64,000 nucleotides of DNA from Pisaster brevispinus (taxonomy: Eukaryota > Echinodermata > Asteroidea > Forcipulatida > Asteriidae). The stretch is taken from the NCBI GenBank assembly GCA_023634235.1, contig JAMKCF010000007.1, positions 62,001 through 126,000 on the forward strand, in the 5' to 3' direction. Shown here in pieces: positions 39,141 to 53,300 of the stretch (the stretch's first letter is position 1; each line of letters starts with the position of its first letter). The notes below the pieces were generated by a model, which ran no database searches, had not been told where the DNA came from, and was given only the letters and a program-made list of their open reading frames with translations. The translations under genes were made by a program, and so were the position numbers.

Positions 39141-40439
39141 ACAAACAGACCTTTTACTATCACTCAAAAATGGGCACTGCCTTTTCAGCCATAAGCTCCC
39201 TACTTTTCAATTCAATTTATTCGAAAAAAGAAAAACTTCACTGATATATATATAAATTTATTATTGTAAAACAATTATATATTATTTAAACAAATTTAAT
39301 ACAAATTAATGAAATGTACAGTACAAGCTAACACAAGAATAAAGTATTTAGTTCCCAAACACAGATGCATGAAAGCACTGTGTCCATTATGAATCCTATC
39401 ATGACTCCAAAACTGGGTTCCGCATTCTGAAGCAGATAATTATATGCCTCTGGATTGTGACGGGTCCACTCTAAATCTCTCCCAGGTACCTACCTGTAGA
39501 AAACTGTGAAACAATGGCACCAGACTACACAGATTTAACTTTACATGATGTTGATCACACTGACAAAAACATTTCAATAGCTGTTTCAAATTTTACTTCA
39601 AAAAAATACAAATTGATGTTATCACAGATAGTAGAATACAATGTACATGTTATTTGTATACTTTATTATAGGACTAATTGTGATGATATATACTTTGTTT
39701 GCTAGATAATATTACATAGGCTCATTGTCTACTGAATAAATGATACACAAATGTATCAAAACAATGTTCTATTATAAGTCAAAATAGTTAAATATAAATA
39801 TTGTTTTGTTTACAATGTATCAAAAATAAACAAATATGAAGGTAAATTCAATAGCTAAAAAGGATAAAAATAAACATGAACATACATGTTGAAGTATTTT
39901 ACTGCCGACTACTAATTCATAATGGAGGTGTGTAATCTGAAACAAACTTATAACAGAATCAGAAACTATCTAACCCTACTCATATACAATGGTACCAAAG
40001 ACTACCACAAAGTACCATATCTTCTTGGGGGCATGGGTTTCTTCCGTTTGTACAACTGACACTGGTGCCACAGACTGTGACAAAGTACCATGCCTGTACC
40101 TTCCAGGCTAGCATTGGGTATGGGTTTCTCCTGTTTGTACAACTGGTATTATTTGGAAAACTTTAATTTTTTGTACTGTGATTTAAAGAGTTTGGTTTCT
40201 GAAACAGGACATTCACAGTTTTTGTACATGGATTTATTTTTTATATTTTTTTATAATTTGGTGTTGAAATTTAGTTAAACATATTTTGTGGTCCTTGACT
40301 TATTGAGTCTACATACCGGTAATCAAAGAGTATCCAAACTTCTATCTGTTCAATTCACTACATAATGGTTGAATTTTTATGCCTCACTTGACTTCTTGAT
40401 ATTTTATATTATATCCCTAACCCTGCATACATCAACATG
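39141..40439. other. Non-coding stretch, AT-rich, no gene seen
   Basis: Contains two imperfect copies of a TACCATATCTTC / TACCATGCCTGTACC ... GTTTGTACAACTG segment (about 40010 and 40085). The 62-63 codon frames lack motifs. Confidence 0.4.
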
Positions 40440-40655
40440 AAATACACTCTGTCCAGCATACATGTACATCAAAATCAAGCACACTCAGTCCAGCATACAT
40501 CAAAATCAAGTACATTCAGTCAAGCATACATCAAAATCAAGCACACTCAGTCCAGCATACATCAAAATCGAGAACACTCAGTCCAGTATACATCAAAATG
40601 AAGTACACTCAGTCCAGCATACATCAAAATCAAGTACACTCAGTCCAGCAAACGT
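40440..40655 (+). repeat. 31-bp minisatellite (about seven copies)
   Basis: Units of CATACATCAAAATCAAGCAC then ACTCAGTCCAG, with point variation (GTACATTCAGTCAAG, GAGAACACTC). The 78-codon reading frame over it is a by-product of the repeat. Confidence 0.85.
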
Positions 40656-41224
40656 AATGGGCTTGTATCTCAATATTACAATCAGACAAAAGTATTGACT
40701 CCCAAAATGGTGGAAGTGGAGGTGTGGTAAGCGTTGTGCAGGGGGTTAATACTCGTATGTCAAGTACACACTTTCAAACATACATGTAGCTCAGAAAAAA
40801 TACAGCCGTAACTAAAACCAAATCACATGTTCTAGTGTAGTTTACACATACCAGTACATAAACAATGCACATGTACCTCCAATGATTAGCACCAACAGAT
40901 TCCCTACTTCCACTAGTGATTGAACAGACTTCTTCTGAACATGGTAACTTATTACCGGTTGTTGTTGACTATAGACTTCAAGATTTGTGCGGTGTGGGAA
41001 GTACAAATTCTTTGGGCAGATTTGTGGATTCTTAGAAGTAAAGCCTCAATGTTACTATAGGTTGCTGTTTGCAAATTACCAACATCTTTAAGCAGCAAAA
41101 ACGTGTATCATCTCATCTGTGTAACCATATGCCTTTGACAACCTTGGATAAAAAGAACAAACACAAACGGGAAATTTAGACATAGTTTACTTTAATCTAA
41201 TTAGTTAAAATCTTCTATGCAGTC

Positions 41225-41340
41225 TAGTGAACTGGGTAAGTATTCTAAATTGGGTAAGTATACTGAATTGGGTACGTATTTTGAATTGGGTACGAATTCT
41301 AGATTGGGTACTTATTCTGGATAGGGTAAGTATTCAGTCT
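41225..41340. repeat. 18-bp tandem repeat at the CYB5R4 3' end
   Basis: Six units of about 18 bp built on AATTGGGTAAGTATTCT, with GGGTACGTATT and GGGTACTTATT variants. It overlaps the predicted end of the last CYB5R4 exon. Each unit holds a donor-like GGTAAGTAT on the plus strand, but the gene lies on the other strand. Confidence 0.75.
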
Positions 41341-44300
41341 CAAACCACATGAGACTCTTATTACATGACAATACATTTAGAAAATATATTTTGTTTTCAC
41401 TAAAACCCTGCGGGCAATATGCCATTCCCGTAAGCACTAAAACACTACAGTCATGGTCACAACTTATAACTATAACTGGTGAATCACAAGATTTGCAGTT
41501 ATGTCTCATCACACATAGCCCTATAAGCATGCTTATTACATGTTTTATAACTTTTGTGTTCTCAAGAAGTGAATAATCATTTGACCTAGATGCACAGGTA
41601 ATTGAATTTATGTCTGATTACAGAGGTCAGGTTTATTTTGTTAGGGTGGTAATGTTAAACAGTCCTTGTCACAGAAGTTTGGAACATGGAATTGTGACTG
41701 TGTGGTAGAGTCATCACTTCATGAAAACTGCTCAAACTAAATGCCATCACACATTCCCGACGTTCCTCATTGTAAAGACAATAAACATATGCAAATGCCT
41801 GACTTACTTGAAAGCAAGTTGTGTAAAGGGCGTAGGTCCACAAATACACATCAAGAATTTGTGTTCAGGGTGGTCTGATGGGCATGGAAAATACTCCTGT
41901 ACAATCTCTTTCCTAATTCGTCCCTTAGGGCCGCTCCATCTCTGATCTGGTTCAGATAAAATGTAAACTATCTCAAAGCTCTTGGGTTGAGTCTTCAGTG
42001 CTTCGGCCAAATCATCTCTCCAAGGAATATCTTTTTCTGTTTTATTGAAGAATATCAGCTTGATGTGCCTGCAGTTAAACAAAATAAAAATTGGAAAGTA
42101 GGAATGAGAGACCAATTAGTGTTAAACTCAGCCAATCAGTTTGGCGTATTGGCACTATAATCGATATAGAACTCATAAAGCCAGTACAAAATCAAACAGC
42201 TTGATAAATCGGCAGTATAATCAATATTGAACTTTGAAATCAAAGATAATAATAAACTCAGAAGTTATCAATATTATGACAACAGGTCACTCTCATGGTT
42301 GATCTTGTCAGTCCAAATCCATGGCACTAGCTGACTAGTGTCTGGCATCATGAAAAACCTTCAGTGGTTGTTACTGTTAGTTAAGTTGAGCTCGACCGCT
42401 TGAGGGCGGGCATGCGGGAGGAGATGCGAGATAGTTGCGAGCATCGTGAATCAAAGCTTGTTCAGAAAACTTGAATTTCATTTTAAGACAGAGACTTGTT
42501 TGTGTGCAGACTTGCTTGGATTTCTAGAGAAGGGACAGAGAACACCCCTAATGCTTGTAGAGTAAATCTTCGGTGGAATTAACTGTGTAAGAGCCATTTT
42601 GGTTTTGTACTTTTTTGTCGAACCTTGTATTCCTGTTAAGCTGTTTTACCTCGTTTAATATTATAACGTACAGCTCATGTCTATCGCAGCCCTGATATAC
42701 TACTCTGAGAACTGAACATTGAGATTGACACGAACTACACGTTCAGAAACATATCTGATGTATACATGGATTATGGATTGTGTATTGTGATGCACTGGAG
42801 ATGCGATAAGCAAGGAGTATTAAATGTACATGAGCAAAGGAATCGTCAAAATAGTCACAAGCAGTGGTTATCGTGTTTAATGAATTGCAGTTAATTTCCG
42901 CCGTTACAGTGGTTACATATTTCTCATTCTACATACTGAATATGAAACCCAAATCATGGTGCGTGATGAAATGTAGCCGGATACATCTGTCATCCTACTT
43001 TTTCTTCACGGCAGGGCATTGGTATTCTCACTTGGTGTATCCCAACATATGCATAAAATAACAAACGTTTGAAAATTTGGGCTCAATTGGACATCGGAGT
43101 TGCAAGAAAACAATAAAAAAAAGAGTCACCCTTGTTACATGTACATGGAAATGTGTGCTTTTAGATCCCTGAGAGAAGCTTTATGCCTGAAGCCTTTCTC
43201 AGATTCAAACTTCAGGGTGAAAATTTTCTCTTTCTTAAAACTACATCAATTCAAAGGGGATCGTTTCTAACAATGCTTTATAATATTAACATCTTTCCAG
43301 CGCTCTTTATCAAGTAATTTTTCTTGGTCATACCAAAAGTAAACCCAACCTCTAAACTATTCTGGATTGACAGTTAGGGATGACCATTACATGTAAGTAA
43401 ATCAGCCCTGTTCACCGTGGAAGGGTCAGTTAAGTAAAAACAAATAAAGCAAAAGTAATAATTATAATCCATTAACACTCTCACAATCCACACATTTATT
43501 TGGGTAACGTTTTTAAATCTCCTGAAATACTTACTTTATAGTTTGTTGTTTCTTGTGTATCCTATTCCACTGTGAAAGCTTCACCATTGGTGTAAAGCCA
43601 GTACCAGCAGCAACTAAGACCAGAGTGTCAGCTTGATCAAGACAAGATTCTACAAAGCTACCTTCATAATCACTCACATCAATAAAATCTCCTGCTTTAT
43701 ATTGTGCTAACTGTTGTGTGAATTGTCCATCTGGATACATCTTGATCATCAGATAAATAATCCGCCCACACATTTCCTTAGCTTTGTAATCTTGTGGTAG
43801 AAGTGTTGAAGAGACGGCAGTGTAGGGTCTGCTTAATTCATCACCTTAAAACAACAATCACGGATAGTCCATTTTATTTCAAAAGTCATAATTTTTTGCT
43901 ATGCAGAAAGTTTCTAACACATTAAAATGAATGAGTGCAAATAATTGGGAATGGCCACATGTTTTGACTCTAATAAGAGTCTTTCTCAAATGCTACATGA
44001 CAACACAACTAATATAGAGGTTACTGGTGTAACAGAAGCAACCTAGTGCAAAAATGTGAAAAAGAGAGGCAAAAGGCAGTCAGAAGAGGCAAGGGACGAA
44101 CAATACAAAACAGGGGGGTGGTGATGAGAGGGGCCGGATTAACCACAAGAGGTCGGACACAAAAAATTAAAAATCAACGGTGGAAAGAGGGGAGAAAAAG
44201 TAATCGTCTTAATTGGGGCACACTCTGTGAAGAAAAGGACAAGGCAAAGACAAACGGTTATCAATCATTTCCTTCTTGGATGTTCAGACCATGAGGTTGG

Positions 44301-47300
44301 ATGGTCTGGAGGCGCATTATCCATGGTTTCTCCGTACTCAGATGAACAGTCTCTCTGTGGTTACCTAGTGCCTAAATGCCCTGAAAATTGTGTCAGAAAT
44401 AGTTCGATTAGAAAGATTGCAGTGATGTCCTATGGGTGTATCTAGCTTTTGGGTGGTGACTGTGAACATGTCACCATAGAAATGCTTCTTTAGTGTAGCT
44501 CTTGTTTCACCTATGAACACCTCAAACGTTGCAAGATATTAGATAGATGAGATTTCTGGTGGTGCGGGTGACATGGCCCCTTAGCTTATAGGTGGTACCT
44601 CCAGCTTGGTTGGTGAAGGATTCCGATTCCCTGATGTCTTGTCTAAAGACACTGCATTTGGAAGTGTTGGAGCACCTGTGGCATAAGGGGATTAACAGCA
44701 TTGTTAATGAGGGAATGGGGAATTCTGCTCAGACAATGTAGGCAACTTTCGATTCTTGCTGTACAGAACGGATGGTGCCCTCCTTGTACCTATCACAACG
44801 CCATGTACCTTGAGGTTATTCTTACCCATGAAAAGTAATGTGTTTCATGAGGGATGGTACTTTGTCAACATTGGGCAGTGAGGTGTGACCAATCTGAACC
44901 CAAATATACAATACAACCTGGTAAGCGGCAAGAGAGTGATCACCGTAAGGGGATACAACTTTTATCTGAATATCAAGTGACAACTAACACGAGAAGCTGG
45001 CTGGGTTGTATCAATTGCATTAATACTACAATCAAGTTCTCTTCTTTGTCTGATGCCTTACCATTATGATTGACTCTGAGATACACATGACATTAATACT
45101 TGTCAACAATCAAAGTCACTGCTTTGTCTGATGCCTTACCATTATGATTGACTCTGAGATAGACATGGTATCCAATAGGGATAGTCATATGACTCCCTTG
45201 TGGTAACTGTAGAGCAAACAGCTTGATGTCATGGGTTAATGGTTGACAAGACAACACCTCACAAGACCGAAATACTGGATCTATACAAATTATAAATGGG
45301 GAGAAAAACAATCAATAATTAACGCTTCAAATATTTATGAAAATTTTTATTTCCCTTCCATGTCAAAACTCACAGAAATGAACAAATCATTTCGACAACC
45401 CAAATCTGTTCAAGGAACCAACTGTTTGTACCAATTGGGTTCATTGTTTTATTCGCCAAATTCTGTTTTACAAAATTAGGTTTTCAGCCTTTAAAAAATG
45501 CTGCAATCTCTTTGTATACATTTGTTTAATAAGCGTTTGTTTTTGAGACAGCAGAACAGTTGTTTGGCTTGTCATTACAATTATATAAAAAAAATTAAGT
45601 AGTTGTTTTAAACTCAAGTCAATGAGCATCAGAGAAGACAACTCTTGTGGTATTTGTTACTCGTACCAACTTATATGGTCAGTTCAGTGTGCAAACCAGA
45701 AGAAACCTCACCTCTATCTATTTTGTGTAACACTGTGTTATTCCCTTCAAGGGGTGACCCAAACGTTACCCATTTCAAGTCTACATCCTTCTTGTTAAGA
45801 ACAAAGATTACTCGATGTACTGGTCCATTCATCACCTTGATACCTACATGTACAAGAACAAACAGCAACATCAGACTAGTAGAGTGATCAACAACTATAT
45901 TTACAAGTCTAGGAGTTTGGATGTTTAGAACTTAATGTTTGTGTCTAATGATAACAAATAATTGATAATACAATGCAACAATCTGCCTCAAAGATGCTGA
46001 AGACGCTTTACGAAATTATAACAATTGATGCAAAAATTTGGTCAGGTAACTAAAAGGTACACTTACTACAAGCAAACAAGAATAAGGTTGGATTAAAGCT
46101 TACCCTAAAATACTAAAAATAGACTGTACAACAAGTCTTGAGTACAATTGAATATTGTTGGTAACTTTGGGGTTCCCAGGCATACATTACTTTAATGTGT
46201 AAAGGAAAACAAATAGTGCACTTTATTATAGAACCCAATATTTAAAAAACTGTGATATTTCTTCAGCCTATTTTAAGTGTGTAGGTGTGTTGATCAGTTT
46301 TCTGGAGAAGTTCACAATGTAAGTGTATAGTATTAAGAGTAAAGTGTTAGTGTTCATGTTTACACATAGGTGTACATAACCAATCTTTACACTGCGCCAC
46401 TTCACCAATGGGTTGAGGTGCCATGGTGCTATTACAGAGTCAAGCCCAGTTTGTGTCTGAAGATACAAACAAGTGATGCTTAGGTAAACAATTGGAAAGG
46501 AGTACATGGCTTAACCAGACATTTTCAATTGGGAAGGGGGAGCAAGCAGGGGGAAAAGAAAGTATTGGGGGCTATGTAATGTATCAACCATTCATTTATG
46601 CTTTCTTTTAAATCTCATTTGGTAGGGCGATGCAAGGTGGGCAAGGAAGAACAAGGTTTCACAGCAGAGGGGAACCACCCCACACCCCCTTTGGTTACAC
46701 CACTGCAAACGGGTGAGGGTTATGGATTTCAAAAACACTTACCATCATAGGTATCTGTGACATCAGCAAACAAACCTGTAGAGAATTGAAATATTATTTG
46801 AAAACTCAGAATCAGAAACAGATTTGGTAATTTACAACCATTCAGGTTGTGATTGTATGTTTGGCTGCCTGAATCTGTCAATCACATGTGTCAATTTTTC
46901 TCTTTACAATCTAGACTGAAATTATTTAGGCACCTACATGTAGTGATCAAAAGTGTACATCTGCTTGTTTGGCTATTTTGGGTATAAAAAGGACCCAAAC
47001 ATGACTCTGTAAGGTTTTCCGGGAGTACAGTAGGACGGTCACTAAATGAAACCATCAAATTTGGCCATTTTTGAGCATTTAAACATATTTTAGGTCAAAG
47101 ATTTTTCTGAACTAGCTTTGTTCAACGGACCAAGGAAATACAGTTTTGTGTAGAGTGGACTGACATTATGTCGATTGTTTACACATGACTTTGTACCGGA
47201 CGGATATACAGACTGGATCTGCATGCCTTGCCATTGTTATCACATTTACATAAACAGAGCACCAGTCTACTTGCAACAGTGGGCAACATTGTCATGTAAA

Positions 47301-50300
47301 TTCAACACTCACAATGGCTGGTAAAGCGTATACATTGACTTTTGTTCGCTTTTGAGATTTTTTTACATTTCTCAGCAATTACATGACATTTAGATTTTTT
47401 TTTCTTTTTCTAAACCATCTAAAATTTATTTTCTATGACTCTACATTACTAAAACACGTAAACAGTAAACCGGTATGCTCCTTTAACAAAAGAGCAGTGG
47501 AATCTGAAGTGGGCAAAACTCAACACATCAAAGAAAATAACACATAACCATTCAAAACCATAACTCATTCTCATTACTAATAAAACTACCTTGAATTATC
47601 TTTTCACAGAGACCAAGACCAAGACCAAAAGTCCACAAAAAGGAGATATAAAGCTTCAAGTTTACAACCTACACTAAAATCAGAACCAGGCTGTTTAAGT
47701 TTGCATTATATTTTAATTAAAAAAAGGTACAATAAATCAAGAAGTTCACAAGCACATGAGGCAAGTGTTGATAATATTTGCAAGAAAACAGAAGTCTCAT
47801 TCTCGCCATTGCTCTTTCAAATACATATAGGCTGATGCAACAAACATCAGAGTTGAGTACAACTCCAAGGAAACAGTGCACTTTTGTATTCTACGAGACA
47901 AAACATCAGAGCATTTTGTATCTATCAATTCTCACTTATAAGAGACATTCTGTGGCCTAAACTAACTCATGCAAAGATACATTTTTAAAAACAATATGTC
48001 CCAACTACTTTGCTTGAATAGCAAACACCATCAAACACACATAGTACCTAAAATGAAGTTAGGTCATCGAAGAAAGATATAAAACCTACCACTGTGCAGA
48101 GTATACACATAGTCATCAATGTATAAGGTCACTTGCAGGTCGCGTTGCTTCTTGTCAATAACTAAATGTTCTGGTTTCACAAACTACAAGAGTAAAAAAC
48201 AAAAGATACTAAAGTAAGACAAACTTCATTTTGTATCACATGGACCTCATATAGCTCTCCTTTATTGATGATAATACATATGACAGGACTAACTTGTGAT
48301 TTTTTAGTGAGTCTTACAACTAACTGCACAAAAAACTCACAAATTGTAAACAAATGGTAAATATAAGGTCTAGGTTAAATGTAGAAGTCCTATGTCGCTT
48401 CCACAGATTCAGTGGATCCTAGTTGATCCCAAACAAGCGTGTGGGAGAAAAAATTTATCATACTGCCACAACATTGGTCATGTTCCCCGTATCCAATAAC
48501 ATGACTGAAGGCTAGTATTCATTATTCGAAAGAAAACCAGACTAATTCTCATTCCAGCTTTAGTTTGGTTACATTGAATTGAATACAAGAACACCAAGAT
48601 GGCCTCACCATGACAGAGTTCTATTGAGGGACTTGGTTAAGTGGTTACAAGGAGATGATTGTGTAACTGTCTAAGAAATTAAGATAACATATTAAGATGA
48701 CAAAATAAAATGCATACTCAATGTACATGGAGTAAGCAACACCCAACGTTCTAGGATTAACTTGCATGCACACTCAATGTACATGGAGTGAGCAACACCC
48801 AACACTCTAGGATTAACTCACATGCACACTCAATGTACATGGAGTGAGCAGCACCCAACACTCTAGGATTAACTCACATGCACACTCAATGTACATGGAG
48901 TGAGCAGCACCCAACACTCTAGGATTAACTCACATGCACACTCAATGTACATGGAGTGAGCAGCACCCAACACTCTAGGATTAACTCACATGCACACTCA
49001 ATGTACATGGAGTGAGCAGCACCCAACACTCTAGGATTAACTCACATGCACACTCAATGTACATGGAGTGAGCAACACCCAAAACTCTAGGATTAACTCA
49101 CATGCACACTCAATGTACATGGAGTGAGCAGCACCCAACACTCTAGGATTAACTCACATGCACACTCAATGTACATGGAGTGAGCAACACCCAAAACTAT
49201 AGGATTAACTCACATGCACACTCCATGTACATGGAGTGAGCAGCACCCAACACTCTAGGATTAAATCATATGCATACTCAATGTACATGGAGTGAGCAGC
49301 ACCCAAAACTATAGGATTAACTTGCATGCACACTCAATGTACATGGAGTGAGCAACACCCAACACTCTAGGATTAACTCACATGCACACTCAATGTACAT
49401 GGACTGAGCAACACCCAACACTCTAGGATTAACTCACATGCACACTCAATGTACATGGAGTGAGCAACACCCAACACTCTAGGATTAACTCACATGCACA
49501 CTCAATGTACATGGAGTGAGCAACACCCAACACTCTAGGATTAACTCACATGCACACTCAATGTACAGGAGTGAGCAGCACCAAACACTCTAGGATTAAC
49601 TCGCATGTGCACTCAATGTACATGGAGTGAGCAGCACCCAACACTCTAGGATTAACTCACATGCACACTCCATGTACATGGAGTGTGAGCAATACCCAAC
49701 ACTCTAGGATTAACTCACATGCACACTCAATGTACATGGAGTAAGCAACACCCAACGTTCCAGGATTAACTTGCATGCACACTCAATGTACATGGAGTGA
49801 GCAACACCCAACACTCTAGGATTAACTCACATGCACACTCAATGTACATGGAGTGAGCAGCACCCAACACTCTACGATTAACTCACATGCACACTCAATG
49901 TACATGGAGTGAGCAGCACCCAACACTCTAGGATTAACTCACATGCACACTCAATGTACAGGAGTGAGCAGCACCAAACACTCTAGGATTAACTCGCATG
50001 TGCACTCAATGTACATGGAGTGAGCAACACCCAACACTCTAGGATTAACTCACATGCACACTCAATGTACATGGAGTGAGCAACACCCAACACTCTAGGA
50101 TTAACTCACATGCACACTCAATGTACATGGAGTGTGAGCAACACCCAACCCTCTAGGATTAACTCACATGCACACTCAATGTACATGGAGTGAGCAGCAC
50201 CCAACACTCTAGGATTAACTCACATGCACACTCAATGTACATGGAGTGAGCAGCACCCAAAACTATAGGATTAACTCACATGCACACTCAATGTACATGG

Positions 50301-53300
50301 AGTGAGCAGTACCCAACACTCTAGGATTAAATCACATGCACACTCAATGTACATTGAGTGAGCAGCACCCAAAACTATAGGATTAACTCACATGCACACT
50401 CAATGTACATGGAGTGAGCAGCACCCAACACTCTAGGATTAACTCACATGCACACTCAATGTACATGGAGTGAGCAACACCCAACCCTCTAGGATTAACT
50501 CACATGCACACTCAATGTACATGGAGTGAGCAGCACCCAACACTCTAGGATTAACTCACATGCACACTCAATGTACATGGAGTGAGCAGCACCCAAAACT
50601 ATAGGATTAACTCACATGCACACTCAATGTACATGGAGTGAGCAGCACCCAAAACTATAGGATTAACTCACATGCACACTCAATGTACATGGAGTGAGCA
50701 GTACCCAACACTCTAGGATTAAATCACATGCACACTCAATGTACATGGAGTGAGCAGCACCTAAAACTATAGGATTAACTCACATGCACACTCAATGTAC
50801 ATGGAGTGAGCAACACCCAACCCTCTAGGATTAACTCACATGCACACTCAATGTACATGGAGTGAGCAACACCCAAAACTATAGGATTAACTCACATGCA
50901 CACTCAATGTACATGGAGTGAGCAACACCCAACCCTCTAGGATTAACTCACATGCACACTCAATGTACATGGAGTGAGCAACACCCAAAACTATAGGATT
51001 AACTCACATGCACACTCAATGTACATGGAGTGAGCAACACCCAACCCTCTAGGATTAACTCACATGCACACTCAATGTACATGGAGTGAGCAGCACCCAA
51101 CACTCTAGGATTAACTCACATGCACACTCAATGTACATGGAGTGAGCAACACCCAACCCTCTAGGATTAACTCACATGCACACTCAATGTACATGGAGTG
51201 AGCAGCACCCAACACTCTAGGATAAACTCACATGCACACTCAATGTACATGGAGTGAGCAACACCCAACACTCTAGGATTAACTCACATGCACACTCAAT
51301 GTACATGGACTGAGCAACACCCAACACTCTAGGATTAACTCACATGCACACTCAATGTACATGGAGTGAGCAGCACCCAACACTCTAGGATTTACTCACA
51401 TGCACACTCAATGTACATGGAGTGAGCAGCACCCAACCCTCTAGGATTAACTCACATGCACACTCAATGTACATGGAGTGAGCAGCACCCAACACTCTAG
51501 GATTAACTCACATGCACACTCCATGTACATGGAGTGTGAGCAACACCCAACACTCTAGGATTAACTCACATGCACACTCAATGTACATGGAGTGAGCAAC
51601 ACCCAACACTCTAGGATTAACTCACATGCACACTCAATGTACATGGAGTGTGAGCAACACCCAACCCTCTAGGATTAACTCACATGCACACTCAATGTAC
51701 ATGGAGTGAGCAGCACCCAACACTCTAGGATTAACTCAAATGCACACTCATGTACATGGAGTGAGCAACACCCAACACTCTAGGATTAACTCACATGCAC
51801 ACTCAATGTACATGGAGTGAGCAACACCCAAAACTCTAGGATTAACTCACATGCACACTCAATGTACATGGAGTGAGCAGCACCCAACACTCTAGGATTA
51901 ACTCACATGCACACTCAATGTACATGGAGTGAGCAACACCCAAAACTATAGGATTAACTCACATGCACACTCCATGTACATGGAGTGAGCAGCACCCAAC
52001 ACTCTAGGATTAAATCATATGCATACTCAATGTACATGGAGTGAGCAGCACCCAAAACTATAGGATTAACTTGCATGCACACTCAATGTACATGGAGTGA
52101 GCAACACCCAACACTCTAGGATTAACTCACATGCACACTCCATGTACATGGAGTGTGAGCAATACCCAACACTCTAGGATTAACTCACATGCACACTCAA
52201 TGTACATGGAGTGAGCAGTACCCAACACTCTAGGATTAACTCACATGCACACTCAATGTACATGGAGTGAGCAGCACCCAACACTCTAGGATTAACTCAC
52301 ATGCACACTCAATGTACATGGAGTGAGCAGCACCCAACACTCTAGGATTAACTCACATGCACACTCAATGTACATGGAGTGAGCAACACCCAACACTCTA
52401 GGATTAACTCACATGCACACTCCATGTACATGGAGTGTGAGCAATACCCAACACTCTAGGATTAACTCACATGCACACTCAATGTACATGGAGTGAGCAA
52501 CACCCAACACTCTAGGATTAACTCACATGCACACTCAATGTACATGGAGTGAGCAACACCCAACACTCTAGGATTAACTCACATGCACACTCAATGTACA
52601 TGGAGTGTGAGCAACACCCAACCCTCTAGGATTAACTCACATGCACACTCAATGTACATGGAGTGAGCAGCACCCAACACTCTAGGATTAACTCACATGC
52701 ACACTCAATGTACATGGAGTGAGCAGCACCCAAAACTATAGGATTAACTCACATGCACACTCAATGTACATGGAGTGAGCAGTACCCAACACTCTAAGAT
52801 TAAATCACATGCACACTCAATGTACATTGAGTGAGCAGCACCCAAAACTATAGGATTAACTCACATGCACACTCAATGTACATGGAGTGAGCAGCACCCA
52901 ACACTCTAAGATTAACTCACATGCACACTCAATGTACATGGAGTGAGCAACACCCAACACTCTAGGATTAACTCACATGCACACTCAATGTACATGGAGT
53001 GAGCAGCACCCAACACTCTAGGATTAACTCACATGCACACTCAATGTACATGGAGTGAGCAGCACCCAACACTCTAGGATTAACTCACATGCACACTCAA
53101 TGTACATGGAGTGAGCAGCACCCAACACTCTAGGATTAACTCACATGCACACTCAATGTACATGGAGTGAGCAGCACCCAACACTCTAGGATTAACTCAC
53201 ATGCACACTCAATGTACATGGAGTGAGCAACACCCAAAACTCTAGGATTAACTCACATGCACACTCAATGTACATGGAGTGAGCAGCACCCAACACTCTA

